Source of the DNA: Bradyrhizobium sp. CCBAU 53421
Lineage (GTDB): Bacteria; Pseudomonadota; Alphaproteobacteria; Rhizobiales; Xanthobacteraceae
DNA length: 64,000 bases
Direction: 5' to 3'
NCBI RefSeq assembly: GCF_015291625.1
Contig: NZ_CP030047.1
Coordinates: 1,612,001-1,676,000 of the forward strand
Shown here: piece by piece, positions 15,675 to 24,751 of the stretch
Layout: each line of letters starts with the position of its first letter
How positions within the stretch are numbered: the stretch's first letter is position 1
Position numbers and translations under genes: made by a program
The notes under the pieces: model-generated
What the model was told of the DNA's origin: nothing
Database searches by the model: none
The model's input: the letters and a program-made list of their open reading frames with translations, nothing else

Positions 15675-18352
15675 GCGGCATCCCTCCCTTTCAGCGCGGC
15701 GACGATGCGGTCGGGCCGGATCGGAATCTCGGTGAGGCGGACGCCGATCGCGTCGTGGATCGCGTTCGCGACCGCGGCCGAGGTCGGCACCGTCGACGCC
15801 TCGCCGATGCCGACGCTGTTGCCGAGCACATGATCGAATCCGGCTTCGTCGAAATGGACATCGATCTCGGGCGTGTCGGCGATCCCGGGGATGCGGTAAT
15901 CCTCCATTCCCGCGGTCAGCACGTCGCCGCTGGTCGGGTCGAGCTCGCGCGCCTCGTAGAGCGCGTAGCCGAGGCCCTGGATCACCGCGCCGCAGGCCTG
16001 GCTGTGCGCCAGCGCGGGCGCTGCGATCTTGCCGACCGCGATGCCGGTATGCACGTTGAGCACGCGGACATGGCCGAGCCAGGTGTCGACTTCAACCTCG
16101 ATCACCTGCACCGAGCTCGGTACGCCGGCGCCGACCGCGATGTTCGAGAAGCGGCGCATCATCCAGCCGAACACCATGCCCATCAGGCCGACCTCGCGTA
16201 GTGGCGAGCGGATGCCGGGCGCGGTGTTCTTGCCGTCCTCGCCGCGCGTCTCCGCGACAGCGATGTCGGGCGAGCGCGCGATCAGCTCGCGCCAGGGCGC
16301 GTTCGAGCCGGGCGCGGGCTTTCTTGTTGCCTGTTCGAGGATCGCGGCCTTCAGTTTCCGCACCGCCTGCAGCGTCGGCGGCATCACCGAGGCGGTGACG
16401 CGGCTGCCGCCGGAGCCGGGTCCCTCGGGCAGCGACGAATCGCCGATCCGCACGTCGATGTCGGCAGGCTCGAGATCGAACTCGCGCGCGATCGTATCGG
16501 CGAGCACGCTGCGGGTGCCGGTGCCGATGTCCTGCGTCGCGGTGCTGGCGACGACGCGGCCGCTCTTGACCGCGACCTCGACCTTCACGTTGGGCTGCCA
16601 GAGATAGAGCCAGTAACCGGTCGCCACGCCGATGCCGCGGCGATAGCGGCCGTTCTGCTGCGGCTTGCGATTGCGCCAGATTTCGAGCCCGGAGGCCCAG
16701 TCGTACAGCCGCTGACGGTTGGGATCGGGATCCCACTTCTTGCGCAACGCGATCGGATCGACCTTGAGCCGCAGCGCCGCCTCGTCGATCGCCTGCTCGA
16801 CCGCGAATGCCATCGGCGGACCGCCGGGGCCGCGGAAGGCGGCGCCGGGCGGCAGGTTGCTGATGACGTCGAAATCCGAAAGGTCCTTCGCCTCGGCTGG
16901 ATAGATCAGCCGCGCCAGGCCCGCGATGGTCGAATTGGTCGCAGCGCCCGTATCGGCATGCGCGGTGACGGAGAGGGCCTTCAAAGCGCCTTGCTCGGAG
17001 GGGAGCAGCGCGACCTTCAGCTCCGCGGCCGGCCGATAGCCGGCGACCGAGAGCTCTTCCTGCCGATCGTAGGCGACCCGCACCGGCGCCTTCGCCTCGC
17101 GCGCGAGCTCGATCGCGGCGATGGTCTCGGTGCCGAGGCTCGCCTTCGATCCGAAGCCGCCGCCGACGTGATCGGCGATCACGCGGACCTTGTCGTGATC
17201 GAGCTTGTAGCGCTTTGCGATCTGCTCCTTGAGGTGAAACACTTGCTGGGTCGATGCGTGCAGTGTCAGCCGGTCGCCGTCGAAGCGCGCCACCGCGGCG
17301 TGCGGCTCGAGGCACGCATGCTGTTGCGTGGCAGTGCGGAAGGTGGCTTCGACCAGCAGCTTGTTGTTGGCCTGGCGCGCCTCCTCAACCCAGTTGCGGG
17401 CCTTCTTGGCGCGGGTCGAGAACACCGCGGTCGGCCCGCGGATGTTCTGCTTCCAAGGCGCCGGCCCGCCGGCCGCCTCCGAGACGTTGCCGGCGCGCTT
17501 ACGGCTCGCTTTGTCGAACACCACAGGCGCGCCGTCCTTGCGTCCGGCATCGAGCCCGACCACCGCGGGCAGCTTCTCGTAGGTCAGCTTGATCGCGGTC
17601 AGCGCGACCAGCGCCGTCTTGCGGTCCTTTGCGGCGACCGCCGCGATCGGTTCGCCGACATAGCGCACGATCCGGTCGTCGCCGATCAGCGACACCGCGG
17701 CAACGCCGGCGAGCGCACGCGCCGGCGCCAGATCGAGCGCGGTGATGCGGGCATGCGCCTCGCGCGAGCGCAGGATCAGGCCTTCGAGCTGGCCGTCATG
17801 GTTGACGTCGACGGTGTATTTCGCGGCGCCCGTCACCTTGTCGCGCGCCTCGACGCGAGGTGCTGCGACATTGTCGCCGTCGAAGCGGCCGGCGCAGGCA
17901 TCGGCCACCGCGCGGAAGATCCCGTCATAGGCGCCGCAGCGGCAGAGATGGCCGGACAGCGCCGCGCCGATCTCCTCGCGGGACGGTACCGCCGTTCCCC
18001 TGGTCGCGCGCCAGCGGTCGCAGAACGCGGTCGCTTCCACGATGAAGCCCGGGGTGCAGAAGCCGCATTGCAGGGCATCGTGCGCCATGAACGCCTTCTG
18101 CACCGGATGCAGCCTGGCGGCGCCGATGCCTTCCACCGTCGTCACGGCCTTGCCGGCCGCGGCCTGCGCCGGCATCAGGCAGCTTGCGACCGGCGCGCCG
18201 TCGACCAGCACCGTGCAGGCGCCGCAAACGCCGGCGCCGCAGACGAGCTTGGTGCCGGTGAGCTTGAGCTGGTCGCGCACGATGTCGATCAAGAGCGCAT
18301 CGGGATCATCGGGCAGGGATTCGACGCGGCCGTTGACGGTCGTCGTGGTCAT
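15671..18352 (-). CDS. Fused [2Fe-2S] and molybdopterin subunit of an aldehyde/xanthine-type oxidase
   Basis: An 893-residue fusion. Residues 1-155 are the two-cluster small subunit: C38, C43, C46, C58 (plant-type [2Fe-2S]) and C96, C99, C137, C139 (helical [2Fe-2S]). From about 165 on comes the molybdenum-cofactor subunit with GGGFGSK and the catalytic Glu E851 in GIGEAST. In PaoABC the two are separate proteins, so the fusion is a variation. There is no twin-arginine signal, so the enzyme appears cytoplasmic, unlike PaoABC. The substrate is an aldehyde or N-heterocycle. The operon is tetR, this gene, then the FAD subunit, with 4-base overlaps. Confidence 0.9.
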   Translation of the reverse strand: MTTTTVNGRVESLPDDPDALLIDIVRDQLKLTGTKLVCGAGVCGACTVLVDGAPVASCLMPAQAAAGKAVTTVEGIGAARLHPVQKAFMAHDALQCGFCTPGFIVEATAFCDRWRATRGTAVPSREEIGAALSGHLCRCGAYDGIFRAVADACAGRFDGDNVAAPRVEARDKVTGAAKYTVDVNHDGQLEGLILRSREAHARITALDLAPARALAGVAAVSLIGDDRIVRYVGEPIAAVAAKDRKTALVALTAIKLTYEKLPAVVGLDAGRKDGAPVVFDKASRKRAGNVSEAAGGPAPWKQNIRGPTAVFSTRAKKARNWVEEARQANNKLLVEATFRTATQQHACLEPHAAVARFDGDRLTLHASTQQVFHLKEQIAKRYKLDHDKVRVIADHVGGGFGSKASLGTETIAAIELAREAKAPVRVAYDRQEELSVAGYRPAAELKVALLPSEQGALKALSVTAHADTGAATNSTIAGLARLIYPAEAKDLSDFDVISNLPPGAAFRGPGGPPMAFAVEQAIDEAALRLKVDPIALRKKWDPDPNRQRLYDWASGLEIWRNRKPQQNGRYRRGIGVATGYWLYLWQPNVKVEVAVKSGRVVASTATQDIGTGTRSVLADTIAREFDLEPADIDVRIGDSSLPEGPGSGGSRVTASVMPPTLQAVRKLKAAILEQATRKPAPGSNAPWRELIARSPDIAVAETRGEDGKNTAPGIRSPLREVGLMGMVFGWMMRRFSNIAVGAGVPSSVQVIEVEVDTWLGHVRVLNVHTGIAVGKIAAPALAHSQACGAVIQGLGYALYEARELDPTSGDVLTAGMEDYRIPGIADTPEIDVHFDEAGFDHVLGNSVGIGEASTVPTSAAVANAIHDAIGVRLTEIPIRPDRIVAALKGRDAA

Positions 18353-19023
18353 GACTGTCCTCCAGTTGTCCTGCGTGTCGGCTTTCTTGCGGTCGCCGCC
18401 TTCTTGACGGGCGGCTGTTGTGATTTCGACGAGGACTTTGGCAAGGCGCCGGCGCAGAGCGTGCGCACCATGATCGCCATGTCCTTCAGGAACGCGTCCG
18501 ACGGCTGCATCGCCGGATATTGCGACTTCGCTGCGTACATCGACATCTCGACCAGCCGCGCGAATTCCGCCGGCGAGAGGTCCTGCGGCAGCGCAAGCTG
18601 CTGCTTGCGCACGACTCGCAAGATGGTCTCAATCATGCGCTCCGCATAGCGTGCGGCGTAGGTCTGGTAGAGGTCGCGCGCGTGCACGAGGTGCTCGGAA
18701 TACAGTTCCTCGAGATGCGGCGAGCCGTCCAGCGAGGCGATCATGGTCGACATCCGCGCGGTCATGCCCGCGGCAAGGATGTCGCCGAGATTTCCGCCCG
18801 CGCTCTCCGCCTCGGTAACGGCCGTCTCCTCGGCCGCGATCGCGGACTCATGCACGCGCTCGATCACGGCGCGGAACAGCGCTTCCTTGGACTCGAAGTG
18901 ATGATAGAGCGCCTGCCGCGTCAGGCCGGCGGCTTCCGCGACCTGCTCGATCGAGGAGCGACGAAAGCCGTGCCGGCGGAACACCAGCATGGTGGCATCG
19001 AGAATGCGGGTTTTCGGTCCCAT
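18349..19023 (-). CDS. TetR-family regulator of the molybdenum hydroxylase operon
   Basis: A 224-residue TetR/AcrR protein. The helix-turn-helix spans about residues 24-45 (SIEQVAEAAGLTRQALYHHF). The C-terminal tail from about 195 is Lys-, Arg- and Ser-rich. Its stop overlaps the start of the next gene by 4 bases, so it is the first gene of the operon and probably its repressor. An inverted repeat precedes it. Confidence 0.92.
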   Translation of the reverse strand: MGPKTRILDATMLVFRRHGFRRSSIEQVAEAAGLTRQALYHHFESKEALFRAVIERVHESAIAAEETAVTEAESAGGNLGDILAAGMTARMSTMIASLDGSPHLEELYSEHLVHARDLYQTYAARYAERMIETILRVVRKQQLALPQDLSPAEFARLVEMSMYAAKSQYPAMQPSDAFLKDMAIMVRTLCAGALPKSSSKSQQPPVKKAATARKPTRRTTGGQS

Positions 19024-19032
19024 TTGACGATT

Positions 19033-19057
19033 TTGACAAGTTCAGGAGAACTGTCAA
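19033..19057. promoter_or_regulatory. Inverted-repeat operator candidate for the TetR regulator
   Basis: TTGACAAGTTC and GAACTGTCAA are inverted arms with a one-base bulge and a 4-base centre. It lies 10 bases upstream of the tetR start. The left arm also contains a TTGACA, so it could overlap promoter elements; autorepression is likely by family habit. Confidence 0.55.
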
Positions 19058-19203
19058 ATCGCGATTTGGTGAGGGCGGCGCCGCGCCCCGGCGGCGGCCG
19101 TCTCGCCTGTGTGAGCCACGTCACGGATCGCCGCGCGCCGGCTGCGTAATGCTTCGTCATGCAAGGGCGAGCCTGATCGCCCCGAGCTTGCGAGGATACG
19201 CAG

Positions 19204-19449
19204 ATGGCCCAGGACATGACACAGGTCTATTTCCACTGCTCGAATACGCGCGGCGTGCTGATGGATCGCCGCGGCACCTCGGTGACCAGCCTCGCCGAGG
19301 CCTGCGAGGCGGCGACCCGCATGATGCGCTCGCTGGTCGCAACGGTCAGTCTGGAGGACTGGCGCGACTGGGCCGTGCATGTCAGCGACGAGGACGGCGA
19401 GGAGATCGTCATCCTGCCCTTCGCATTCGTTCTCGGCAAACCGCACTGA
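19204..19449 (+). CDS. DUF6894-type small protein
   Basis: An 81-residue protein of the small DUF6894 type common in Bradyrhizobium: YFHCSNTRGVLMDRRGT opening, a central SLAEACEAATRMMRSL helix, and a DWAVHVSDEDGEEIVILPF ending. These proteins occur in many copies per genome and their function is unknown. It is divergent from tetR. Confidence 0.7.
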   Translation: MAQDMTQVYFHCSNTRGVLMDRRGTSVTSLAEACEAATRMMRSLVATVSLEDWRDWAVHVSDEDGEEIVILPFAFVLGKPH

Positions 19450-19458
19450 GCGCGAGCC

Positions 19459-19638
19459 ATGCTGTCGCTGAAGTCATCATGGACGCTTCTCCGCAGTGGC
19501 CTGAACGCGATCAACACCGGCTGGCGGAATTTGATCGCGCGAATGCGCGATCCCTACCGGCCCGAACTGCATTACATGCGCGGGCCTGGTCCCAAATGGC
19601 GTGCCAAGCATCTCGTCCACGCCGTGTCGGCCGGTTGA
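19459..19638 (+). CDS. Small basic ORF of 59 residues
   Basis: An ATG-initiated reading frame of 59 codons that begins 9 bases after the DUF6894 gene and ends at TGA 19636-19638. It is rich in Arg, Lys and Trp (WRNLIARMRDPYRPE, GPKWRAKHLV). I do not recognise it. The tight spacing suggests coupling to the gene before it, but coding capacity is unproven. Confidence 0.35.
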   Translation: MLSLKSSWTLLRSGLNAINTGWRNLIARMRDPYRPELHYMRGPGPKWRAKHLVHAVSAG

Positions 19639-19847
19639 GCGCTGCGATCCCATTTAGAACGATCCTAAGCAGCCGCGCCGAAAATCGGGACGCATCGTCG
19701 CAGGTCCCGGACGCGCTCGTTGCGGGTCCGCAACACGATCAACGATAAGTCCAACACTGGACGGGTTCTAATCGTCGCGCGACGGCGCGCATCCTTCACC
19801 GTGTTAGTGACGACAGCAATGGAGACTCCGGAAATCAGGTAGCGAAG

Positions 19848-21011
19848 TTGACTGCGACGACCAAATCCCTGCGGCGATGGGGCGCCGTCCACAAATGGAC
19901 CAGCCTGATCTGCACGTTGTTCATGCTGCTGCTCTGCATCACCGGCCTGCCGCTGATCTTCCACGACGAGATCGACGATCTCCTGCACAGTTCGGTCAAG
20001 CCGGCCGAGGCGCCCGCAGGCACGCCGCCGGCCAATCTCGATCGTCTGCTCGCCAACGCGCTGGCGCGGGCGCCGGGCAAGGTGCCTCATTTCCTGATCT
20101 GGGATCGCGACGAACCTGGCGCGATGTGGGTCAGCGTCGGCCCGACCATCGACGCCGATCCGACCAACAACCTCCTGATCCGGATGGACACTCATACCGG
20201 CGCCTATCTGGATTCCCCCGACGTGACCGGCCGCTTCACCTACATCATGCTGAAGCTGCACACCGACATGTTCGCAGGGCTACCCGGCAAACTGTTCCTC
20301 GGATTGATGGGGATCCTGTTCTGCGTCGCGATCATCTCCGGCATCGTCGTCTATGCGCCGTCGATGCGGAAGCTGCGCTTCGGTGCCTATCGTGCGCAGC
20401 GGACCCGCGTCGTGCGCTGGCTCGACGTCCACAATCTCGCCGGCATCCTGCTGGTGGCCTGGACGCTGGTGGTCGGCTTCACCGGGGTCATCAACACCTG
20501 GGCCGATCTCGTGCTCAAGATGTGGCAGTTCGGCCAGCTCGCCGAAATGACCGCGCAGTACAAGGACCGGCCGGTGCCATCGAAACTGACCTCGCTGAAC
20601 GGCGCCGTCGAGGTGGCCCGGCATGCGGTGCCCGGCATGACGCCGAGCTTCGTCGCGTTCCCGGGCACGACCTTCAGCAGCAGGAGCCACTGCGCGGTGT
20701 TCCTGCGCGGCGATACGCCGCTGACCTCGCGGCTGCTGAAGCCCGCGCTGATCGATGCGGAAACCGGCAAGCTGACCGACACCCGTGACATGCCCTGGTA
20801 TGTGACGACGCTGTTCGTCTCGCAGCCGCTGCATTTCGGCGACTATGGCGGCATGCCGCTCAAGATCGTCTGGGCGCTGCTCGACATCCTGACCATCTTC
20901 ATCCTCATCACCGGCGTTTACTTGTGGATGCGCCGGCGCAAGGCGGGCGTGAGTCAGGAGCGCGCCATCGCCAACGCCGCCTCGATCGACAACCCCGCGC
21001 TCACGACGTGA
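19848..21011 (+). CDS. PepSY-associated membrane protein
   Basis: A 387-residue inner membrane protein of the PepSY_TM family. Helix 1 is at residues 18-38; helix 2 at about 147-167 follows the conserved LKLHTDMF; helix 3 at about 192-214 follows LDVHNLAG; helix 4 at about 340-362 is followed by the basic RRRK. Conserved histidines at the helix starts suggest haem or metal handling, and family members act in iron-siderophore reduction or uptake. The start is TTG with AGG 8 bases upstream; no in-frame ATG fits better. It is followed 7 bases on by a small membrane protein. Confidence 0.82.
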   Translation: MTATTKSLRRWGAVHKWTSLICTLFMLLLCITGLPLIFHDEIDDLLHSSVKPAEAPAGTPPANLDRLLANALARAPGKVPHFLIWDRDEPGAMWVSVGPTIDADPTNNLLIRMDTHTGAYLDSPDVTGRFTYIMLKLHTDMFAGLPGKLFLGLMGILFCVAIISGIVVYAPSMRKLRFGAYRAQRTRVVRWLDVHNLAGILLVAWTLVVGFTGVINTWADLVLKMWQFGQLAEMTAQYKDRPVPSKLTSLNGAVEVARHAVPGMTPSFVAFPGTTFSSRSHCAVFLRGDTPLTSRLLKPALIDAETGKLTDTRDMPWYVTTLFVSQPLHFGDYGGMPLKIVWALLDILTIFILITGVYLWMRRRKAGVSQERAIANAASIDNPALTT

Positions 21012-21018
21012 CATCAGC

Positions 21019-21201
21019 ATGGTCGTACATCGTTCATTGACCCAGATCTTCGTCGCCCCGCTCGTCATCGCGATCCTGAGCACGGTGGGATTGATCGGCG
21101 CACTGGTCGGCGACGGCTGGTGGGATGCCGTCTCCTGGGCGGCGCTTGGCCTGCCGGTGCTGCTCTACCTGCTGTTCATCTGGCGGCGCCGACCGAATTG
21201 A
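21019..21201 (+). CDS. Small two-helix membrane protein linked to the PepSY gene
   Basis: A 60-residue protein with two predicted membrane helices (about 8-28 and 36-55) and a basic tail (WRRRPN). Small proteins of this kind often follow PepSY_TM genes in Bradyrhizobium and Rhodopseudomonas. It begins 7 bases after the PepSY gene stop, so it is part of its operon and perhaps a partner subunit. Confidence 0.75.
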   Translation: MVVHRSLTQIFVAPLVIAILSTVGLIGALVGDGWWDAVSWAALGLPVLLYLLFIWRRRPN

Positions 21202-21235
21202 GCGGACGCGAGCGCGCGGCTCTGGCCAGGGGCAA

Positions 21236-21712
21236 TCAATCCGCTTGAACGAGATCGCCGATCGAAATAGTTCCGTCCGAGAGGACTTCGGCCCGCACGC
21301 CGCCCGTATCGCGATAAGCTTCCGCAAATCCGATCTTGCCTGCGACTGCGGATGGAATGTGGCATGGCTTGGTTGGTTCGGAGCCGCGTAGGCGCACGGC
21401 GCCGATGCGGAATTCCTTGCCCAGCAAACCATAAACGTCGACGCCTTCCACGACGATGTTCCGTCGCGTTTCATGCATTTCGAAGGGGGTAAGCCCGCGC
21501 CGGGCCAATTCTCCATTTGAGGCTTCGATGGCTTCGATGGTGATCAGGGAAACATGGCGCGCTGCCACGCGCGCCAATTTCGAGTAAGAGCCCTCGCCAC
21601 GTTCGTATCGATCCCCTTCCAATCCCCGACCAGCAAAAGCCCGCACTGACGAGCACGTCTGCATCGGCTGTCCAATAGCAGGGGAGACAAAAAGACTGAC
21701 AACGCTCGCCAT
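21236..21712 (-). CDS. MOSC-domain protein
   Basis: A 158-residue MOSC (molybdenum cofactor sulphurase C-terminal) domain protein. It shows AGRGLEGDRY near the N-terminus and HETRRNIVVEGVD in the middle, both typical, and ends with a strand-rich DGTISIGDLV. There is a Cys in the TKPCHIP position, usual for the domain. It may carry sulphur or reduce N-hydroxylated compounds. The start at 21712 (MASVVS) is set by homology. Confidence 0.85.
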   Translation of the reverse strand: MASVVSLFVSPAIGQPMQTCSSVRAFAGRGLEGDRYERGEGSYSKLARVAARHVSLITIEAIEASNGELARRGLTPFEMHETRRNIVVEGVDVYGLLGKEFRIGAVRLRGSEPTKPCHIPSAVAGKIGFAEAYRDTGGVRAEVLSDGTISIGDLVQAD

Positions 21713-22003
21713 GGGCTGACCTCGCATTGCTGTCTTGCCGAATTTCAATCGACACTGGATTGAGTTAGGAGCATAGGGCCCGTCCACACGGTAGGCAAAT
21801 GGTATCGCGAAGCCGCCAAGTTCAGTCGACCGGTGGCGTGCGTTATTCCACGAGCGGGCTTCCCCCTTCCGCTCTTGGCCGTTCGCTCGGCCCTTCGCGA
21901 CATCTTGCGGCGCCGCGCGACTCGGCCGTTAACGAGCGAAGCGGGTATGCATCGGCGCGTCACGCCACCAAATTTGTCGTGGGTACACGAGCTGGCACGC
22001 GCC

Positions 22004-22801
22004 CTAGACCAGCGCTTCCGCGCGCAGCGCGGTCTCGATCTCGCCGAGGATGCGCGCCAGCCGCTCGGCCCACGCGGTCTCACCGGCCTGGTCGGAGATC
22101 AGGTCCTGGCGGATCTCGATGCCGGAATTCATCAGGCCGCGCTGCTCGGCATGCACCGGGATCGTGTAGTCGGTCTCGTCGCTGACTGCATAAGGCTCGT
22201 TGTCGCCGACCACGAGATCGCCCTCGGCGCGCAGATGCTTCAGCAGCAACGGCGGCAGCGCCTTGTCGTGGTGATAGAGCGTACCGATGTGCCAGGGACG
22301 CGCGATGCCGGCATATACCGGCGTGAAGCTGTGCAGCGAGACCAGCACCGTCGGTATGCCCTGGCGCGCGCGTTCGTCGATGATCGCGTCGATGCGCCGA
22401 TGATAGGGATCGAAGATCTGCGCGCGGCGCATCTCGGCGGCTTCGCGCGAGAGACCCTCATTGCCGGGAACGGTGGTGGCCTCGCTGATCAGCGGGACCG
22501 AGCTTGCGACATGCGGCGGGCGATTGCAGTCGATCACGAGCCGCGAGTAGCGCTGCGCGATCAGGTGCGCGCCGAGCCGGTCGGAGAGCTTCGTTGCGAC
22601 GCCGGCGATGCCGATGTCCCAGGCGATGTGCCGGACGAGCTCGCTTTCGGGCAAGCCGAGATCGCCGAGCGGCGAGGGAATCAGCCTGCCGTAGTGATCG
22701 CAGGTGAGCAGGAACGGTGAGCGGCTGTCGGCATTATGTTCAAGAACCGGTGAAGCGTCGGTGCTTGCGAGCAGGAATGATGGACCACCGCCGTAATTCA
22801 A
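22004..22801 (-). CDS. N-formylglutamate amidohydrolase family protein
   Basis: A 265-residue zinc-dependent amidohydrolase of the HutG/N-formylglutamate deformylase family. Key segments are FLLTCDHYG (metal-binding His), LVIDCNRPP, LVSLHSFTPVY and the C-terminal GLMNSGIEIRQDLI. The start is TTG with GAGGA upstream, chosen because homology covers nearly the whole frame. No other hut gene is adjacent, so a role in histidine breakdown is not supported by context. Confidence 0.85.
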   Translation of the reverse strand: MNYGGGPSFLLASTDASPVLEHNADSRSPFLLTCDHYGRLIPSPLGDLGLPESELVRHIAWDIGIAGVATKLSDRLGAHLIAQRYSRLVIDCNRPPHVASSVPLISEATTVPGNEGLSREAAEMRRAQIFDPYHRRIDAIIDERARQGIPTVLVSLHSFTPVYAGIARPWHIGTLYHHDKALPPLLLKHLRAEGDLVVGDNEPYAVSDETDYTIPVHAEQRGLMNSGIEIRQDLISDQAGETAWAERLARILGEIETALRAEALV

Positions 22802-22905
22802 GGGCCTTTTTCCTCAACTTTGCCTATTCAAGCGGCATGCTGGTTTGGAATCGAGCAGCTTTATCTATAGATTATGCGGCTCGAAATCACGATGATTGTT
22901 TGAAG

Positions 22906-23808
22906 ATGCCGCTCCTGACTATCCATCACAAGACCGTTTATCGCTACAAGCGCCCGGTGGCGTTCGGCGAACACCGCATCATGCTGCGTCCCCGCGATGG
23001 CCATGATCTGCGCGTGCTCGACAGCGCGCTCGCGATCGATCCGCAGCCGATGTCGCTGCGCTGGATCCACGACGTGTTCGGCAACAGCGTGGCGATCGCC
23101 ACCTTCGACGAGCGCGCCGACACGCTGTCCTTTGTCTCGACCGCGACGGTGGAGCACAATGCGGCCGATACGTTCGCGCTGACGCCGGATGACGCCGCCT
23201 ACTTCTATCCGTTCCTCTACGATGATGAGGAATTCCCCGATCTGCAGCAGTTCATCACGCCGCAATATGGCGACCCGAACGGCGAACTGTCGGCCTGGGC
23301 GCGGCGCTTCCTCGACGTCGAGGCGCCGACGCTGACGTTCAAGATCCTGAGCGACATGACGCATGGCATTCGCGAGGCGTTCAGCTATCGCAAGCGCTAC
23401 GAGCAGGGCACGCAGCATCCACTCGACACGCTGCGGACCAAGTCCGGCACCTGCCGCGACTATGCGCTGTTCATGATCGAGGCGCTGCGCCGGCTCGGCA
23501 TCGCCGCGCGCTTCGTCTCCGGCTATCTCGCGATGCCCCCGGGCAGCGCGCATGGCTATGTCGGCGGCGGCTCGACCCATGCCTGGGTGCAGGTCTATCT
23601 GCCGAGCGCGGGCTGGATCGAGTTCGACCCGACCAACGGCATCGTCGGCACGCGCGACCTGATCCGCGTCGCGGTGGCGCGCGATCCGCGCCAGGCGATC
23701 CCGCTGCATGGTGTCTATCTCGGCGCCGCGGATGCCTATCTCGGCATGGATGTCGACATCAAGGTCGTCTCGGTCGGCGAGAGTGCGGCGGAGCGGGAGA
23801 CGGCCTGA
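22906..23808 (+). CDS. Transglutaminase-like cysteine protease family protein (complete triad)
   Basis: A 300-residue protein: an N-terminal beta-rich domain (bact_transglu_N) and a transglutaminase-like core. The triad is C183 (SGTCRDYA), H225 (STHAWVQVYL) and D241 (EFDPTNG). It is probably a cytosolic protease or amidase-like enzyme. An ATG two codons after a TTG (22900) is used. It is followed 2 bases later by a second family member, with which it is surely cotranscribed. Confidence 0.88.
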   Translation: MPLLTIHHKTVYRYKRPVAFGEHRIMLRPRDGHDLRVLDSALAIDPQPMSLRWIHDVFGNSVAIATFDERADTLSFVSTATVEHNAADTFALTPDDAAYFYPFLYDDEEFPDLQQFITPQYGDPNGELSAWARRFLDVEAPTLTFKILSDMTHGIREAFSYRKRYEQGTQHPLDTLRTKSGTCRDYALFMIEALRRLGIAARFVSGYLAMPPGSAHGYVGGGSTHAWVQVYLPSAGWIEFDPTNGIVGTRDLIRVAVARDPRQAIPLHGVYLGAADAYLGMDVDIKVVSVGESAAERETA

Positions 23809-23810
23809 CG

Positions 23811-24620
23811 ATGCAGATCAGGGTCGGCTTCGAGATCACCTACACGGCGGCGCAGCCGACCCCGATGGTGATCATGTTGTCGATCCATCCGTCGCGCTAC
23901 GCCGACATCGTCGGCACCGAGAGCATTTCCGCCGAGCCTGATGTCCCGATCGGCCTCTATCGCGACGGCTTCGGCAATGTATGCGGGCGTCTCGTTGCCC
24001 CCAGCGGTGGCGTCACCTTTCATGGCAGCGCGCTGGTGCGCGATTCCGGATTGCCCGACATCGTCAACCCGGCGGCGCAACAGATTCCGATCGAGCAGCT
24101 GCCCGACGACATGCTGCTCTATCTGATGCCGAGCCGTTATTGCGAAACCGACAAGCTGACCGACGTCGCCTGGTCGCTGTTCGGCAACACCCAGCCGGGC
24201 TGGGCGCGGGTGCAGGCCATCACCGATTTCGTGCACCACCATGTGACGTTCGGCTACCAGCACGCCCATCACATGAAGTCGGCGCACGACGTCTATGAGA
24301 GCCGCGCCGGCGTCTGCCGCGACTTCGCGCATCTCGCGCTCACCTTCTGCCGCTGCATGGGCATTCCGGCGCGCTACTGCACCGGCTATCTCGGCGACAT
24401 CGGTGTGCCGCCGGATCCCGCGCCGATGGATTTTTCGGGCTGGTTCGAAGTCTATCTGTCGGGCCAGTGGTACACCTTCGATGCCCGCCACAATGTGCCG
24501 CGGATCGGCCGCATCCTGATGGCGACCGGCCGCGACGCCGCCGACGTCGCGCTCACTACGAGCTTTGGCCGCATGACGCTGACGAAGTTCGTCGTGGTGA
24601 CCGACGAGGTGGCGGCCTAG
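23811..24620 (+). CDS. Transglutaminase-like protein lacking the usual catalytic His
   Basis: A 269-residue partner of the gene before it. The core has the nucleophile C169 (GVCRDFAHLAL) and an Asp D224 (YTFDARHN), but the segment where the His normally lies reads MDFSGWFEVYL; Ser209-Gly210 take the place of His-Ala. So the canonical Cys-His-Asp triad is incomplete, though nearby histidines (H151, H153, H154) might contribute. Such paired genes are common; this one may be a regulatory or altered-activity subunit. Confidence 0.85.
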   Translation: MQIRVGFEITYTAAQPTPMVIMLSIHPSRYADIVGTESISAEPDVPIGLYRDGFGNVCGRLVAPSGGVTFHGSALVRDSGLPDIVNPAAQQIPIEQLPDDMLLYLMPSRYCETDKLTDVAWSLFGNTQPGWARVQAITDFVHHHVTFGYQHAHHMKSAHDVYESRAGVCRDFAHLALTFCRCMGIPARYCTGYLGDIGVPPDPAPMDFSGWFEVYLSGQWYTFDARHNVPRIGRILMATGRDAADVALTTSFGRMTLTKFVVVTDEVAA

Positions 24621-24638
24621 CGTGCCTCGGGTTTTTCT

Positions 24639-24742
24639 GTCATTCCGGGGCGATGCGCAGCATCGAACCCGGAATCTCGAGATTCCCCGATGCGCAAATT
24701 GCGCATCTGTGGTCTGGTCCTTCGGACCATCCCGGAATGACA
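24639..24742. repeat. Palindromic intergenic repeat (TCATTCCGGG type)
   Basis: Begins TGTCATTCCGGGGCGATG and ends CATCCCGGAATGACA, with internal inverted segments (GGAATCTCGAGATTCC; GTCCTTCGGAC). It is a single copy in this window of a repeat type frequent in Bradyrhizobium. Confidence 0.75.
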
Positions 24743-24751
24743 AGTGAGTCC

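Noticed and set aside
16958..18649. 563-residue plus-strand ORF
   Set aside because: Antisense shadow of the molybdenum hydroxylase and tetR genes.
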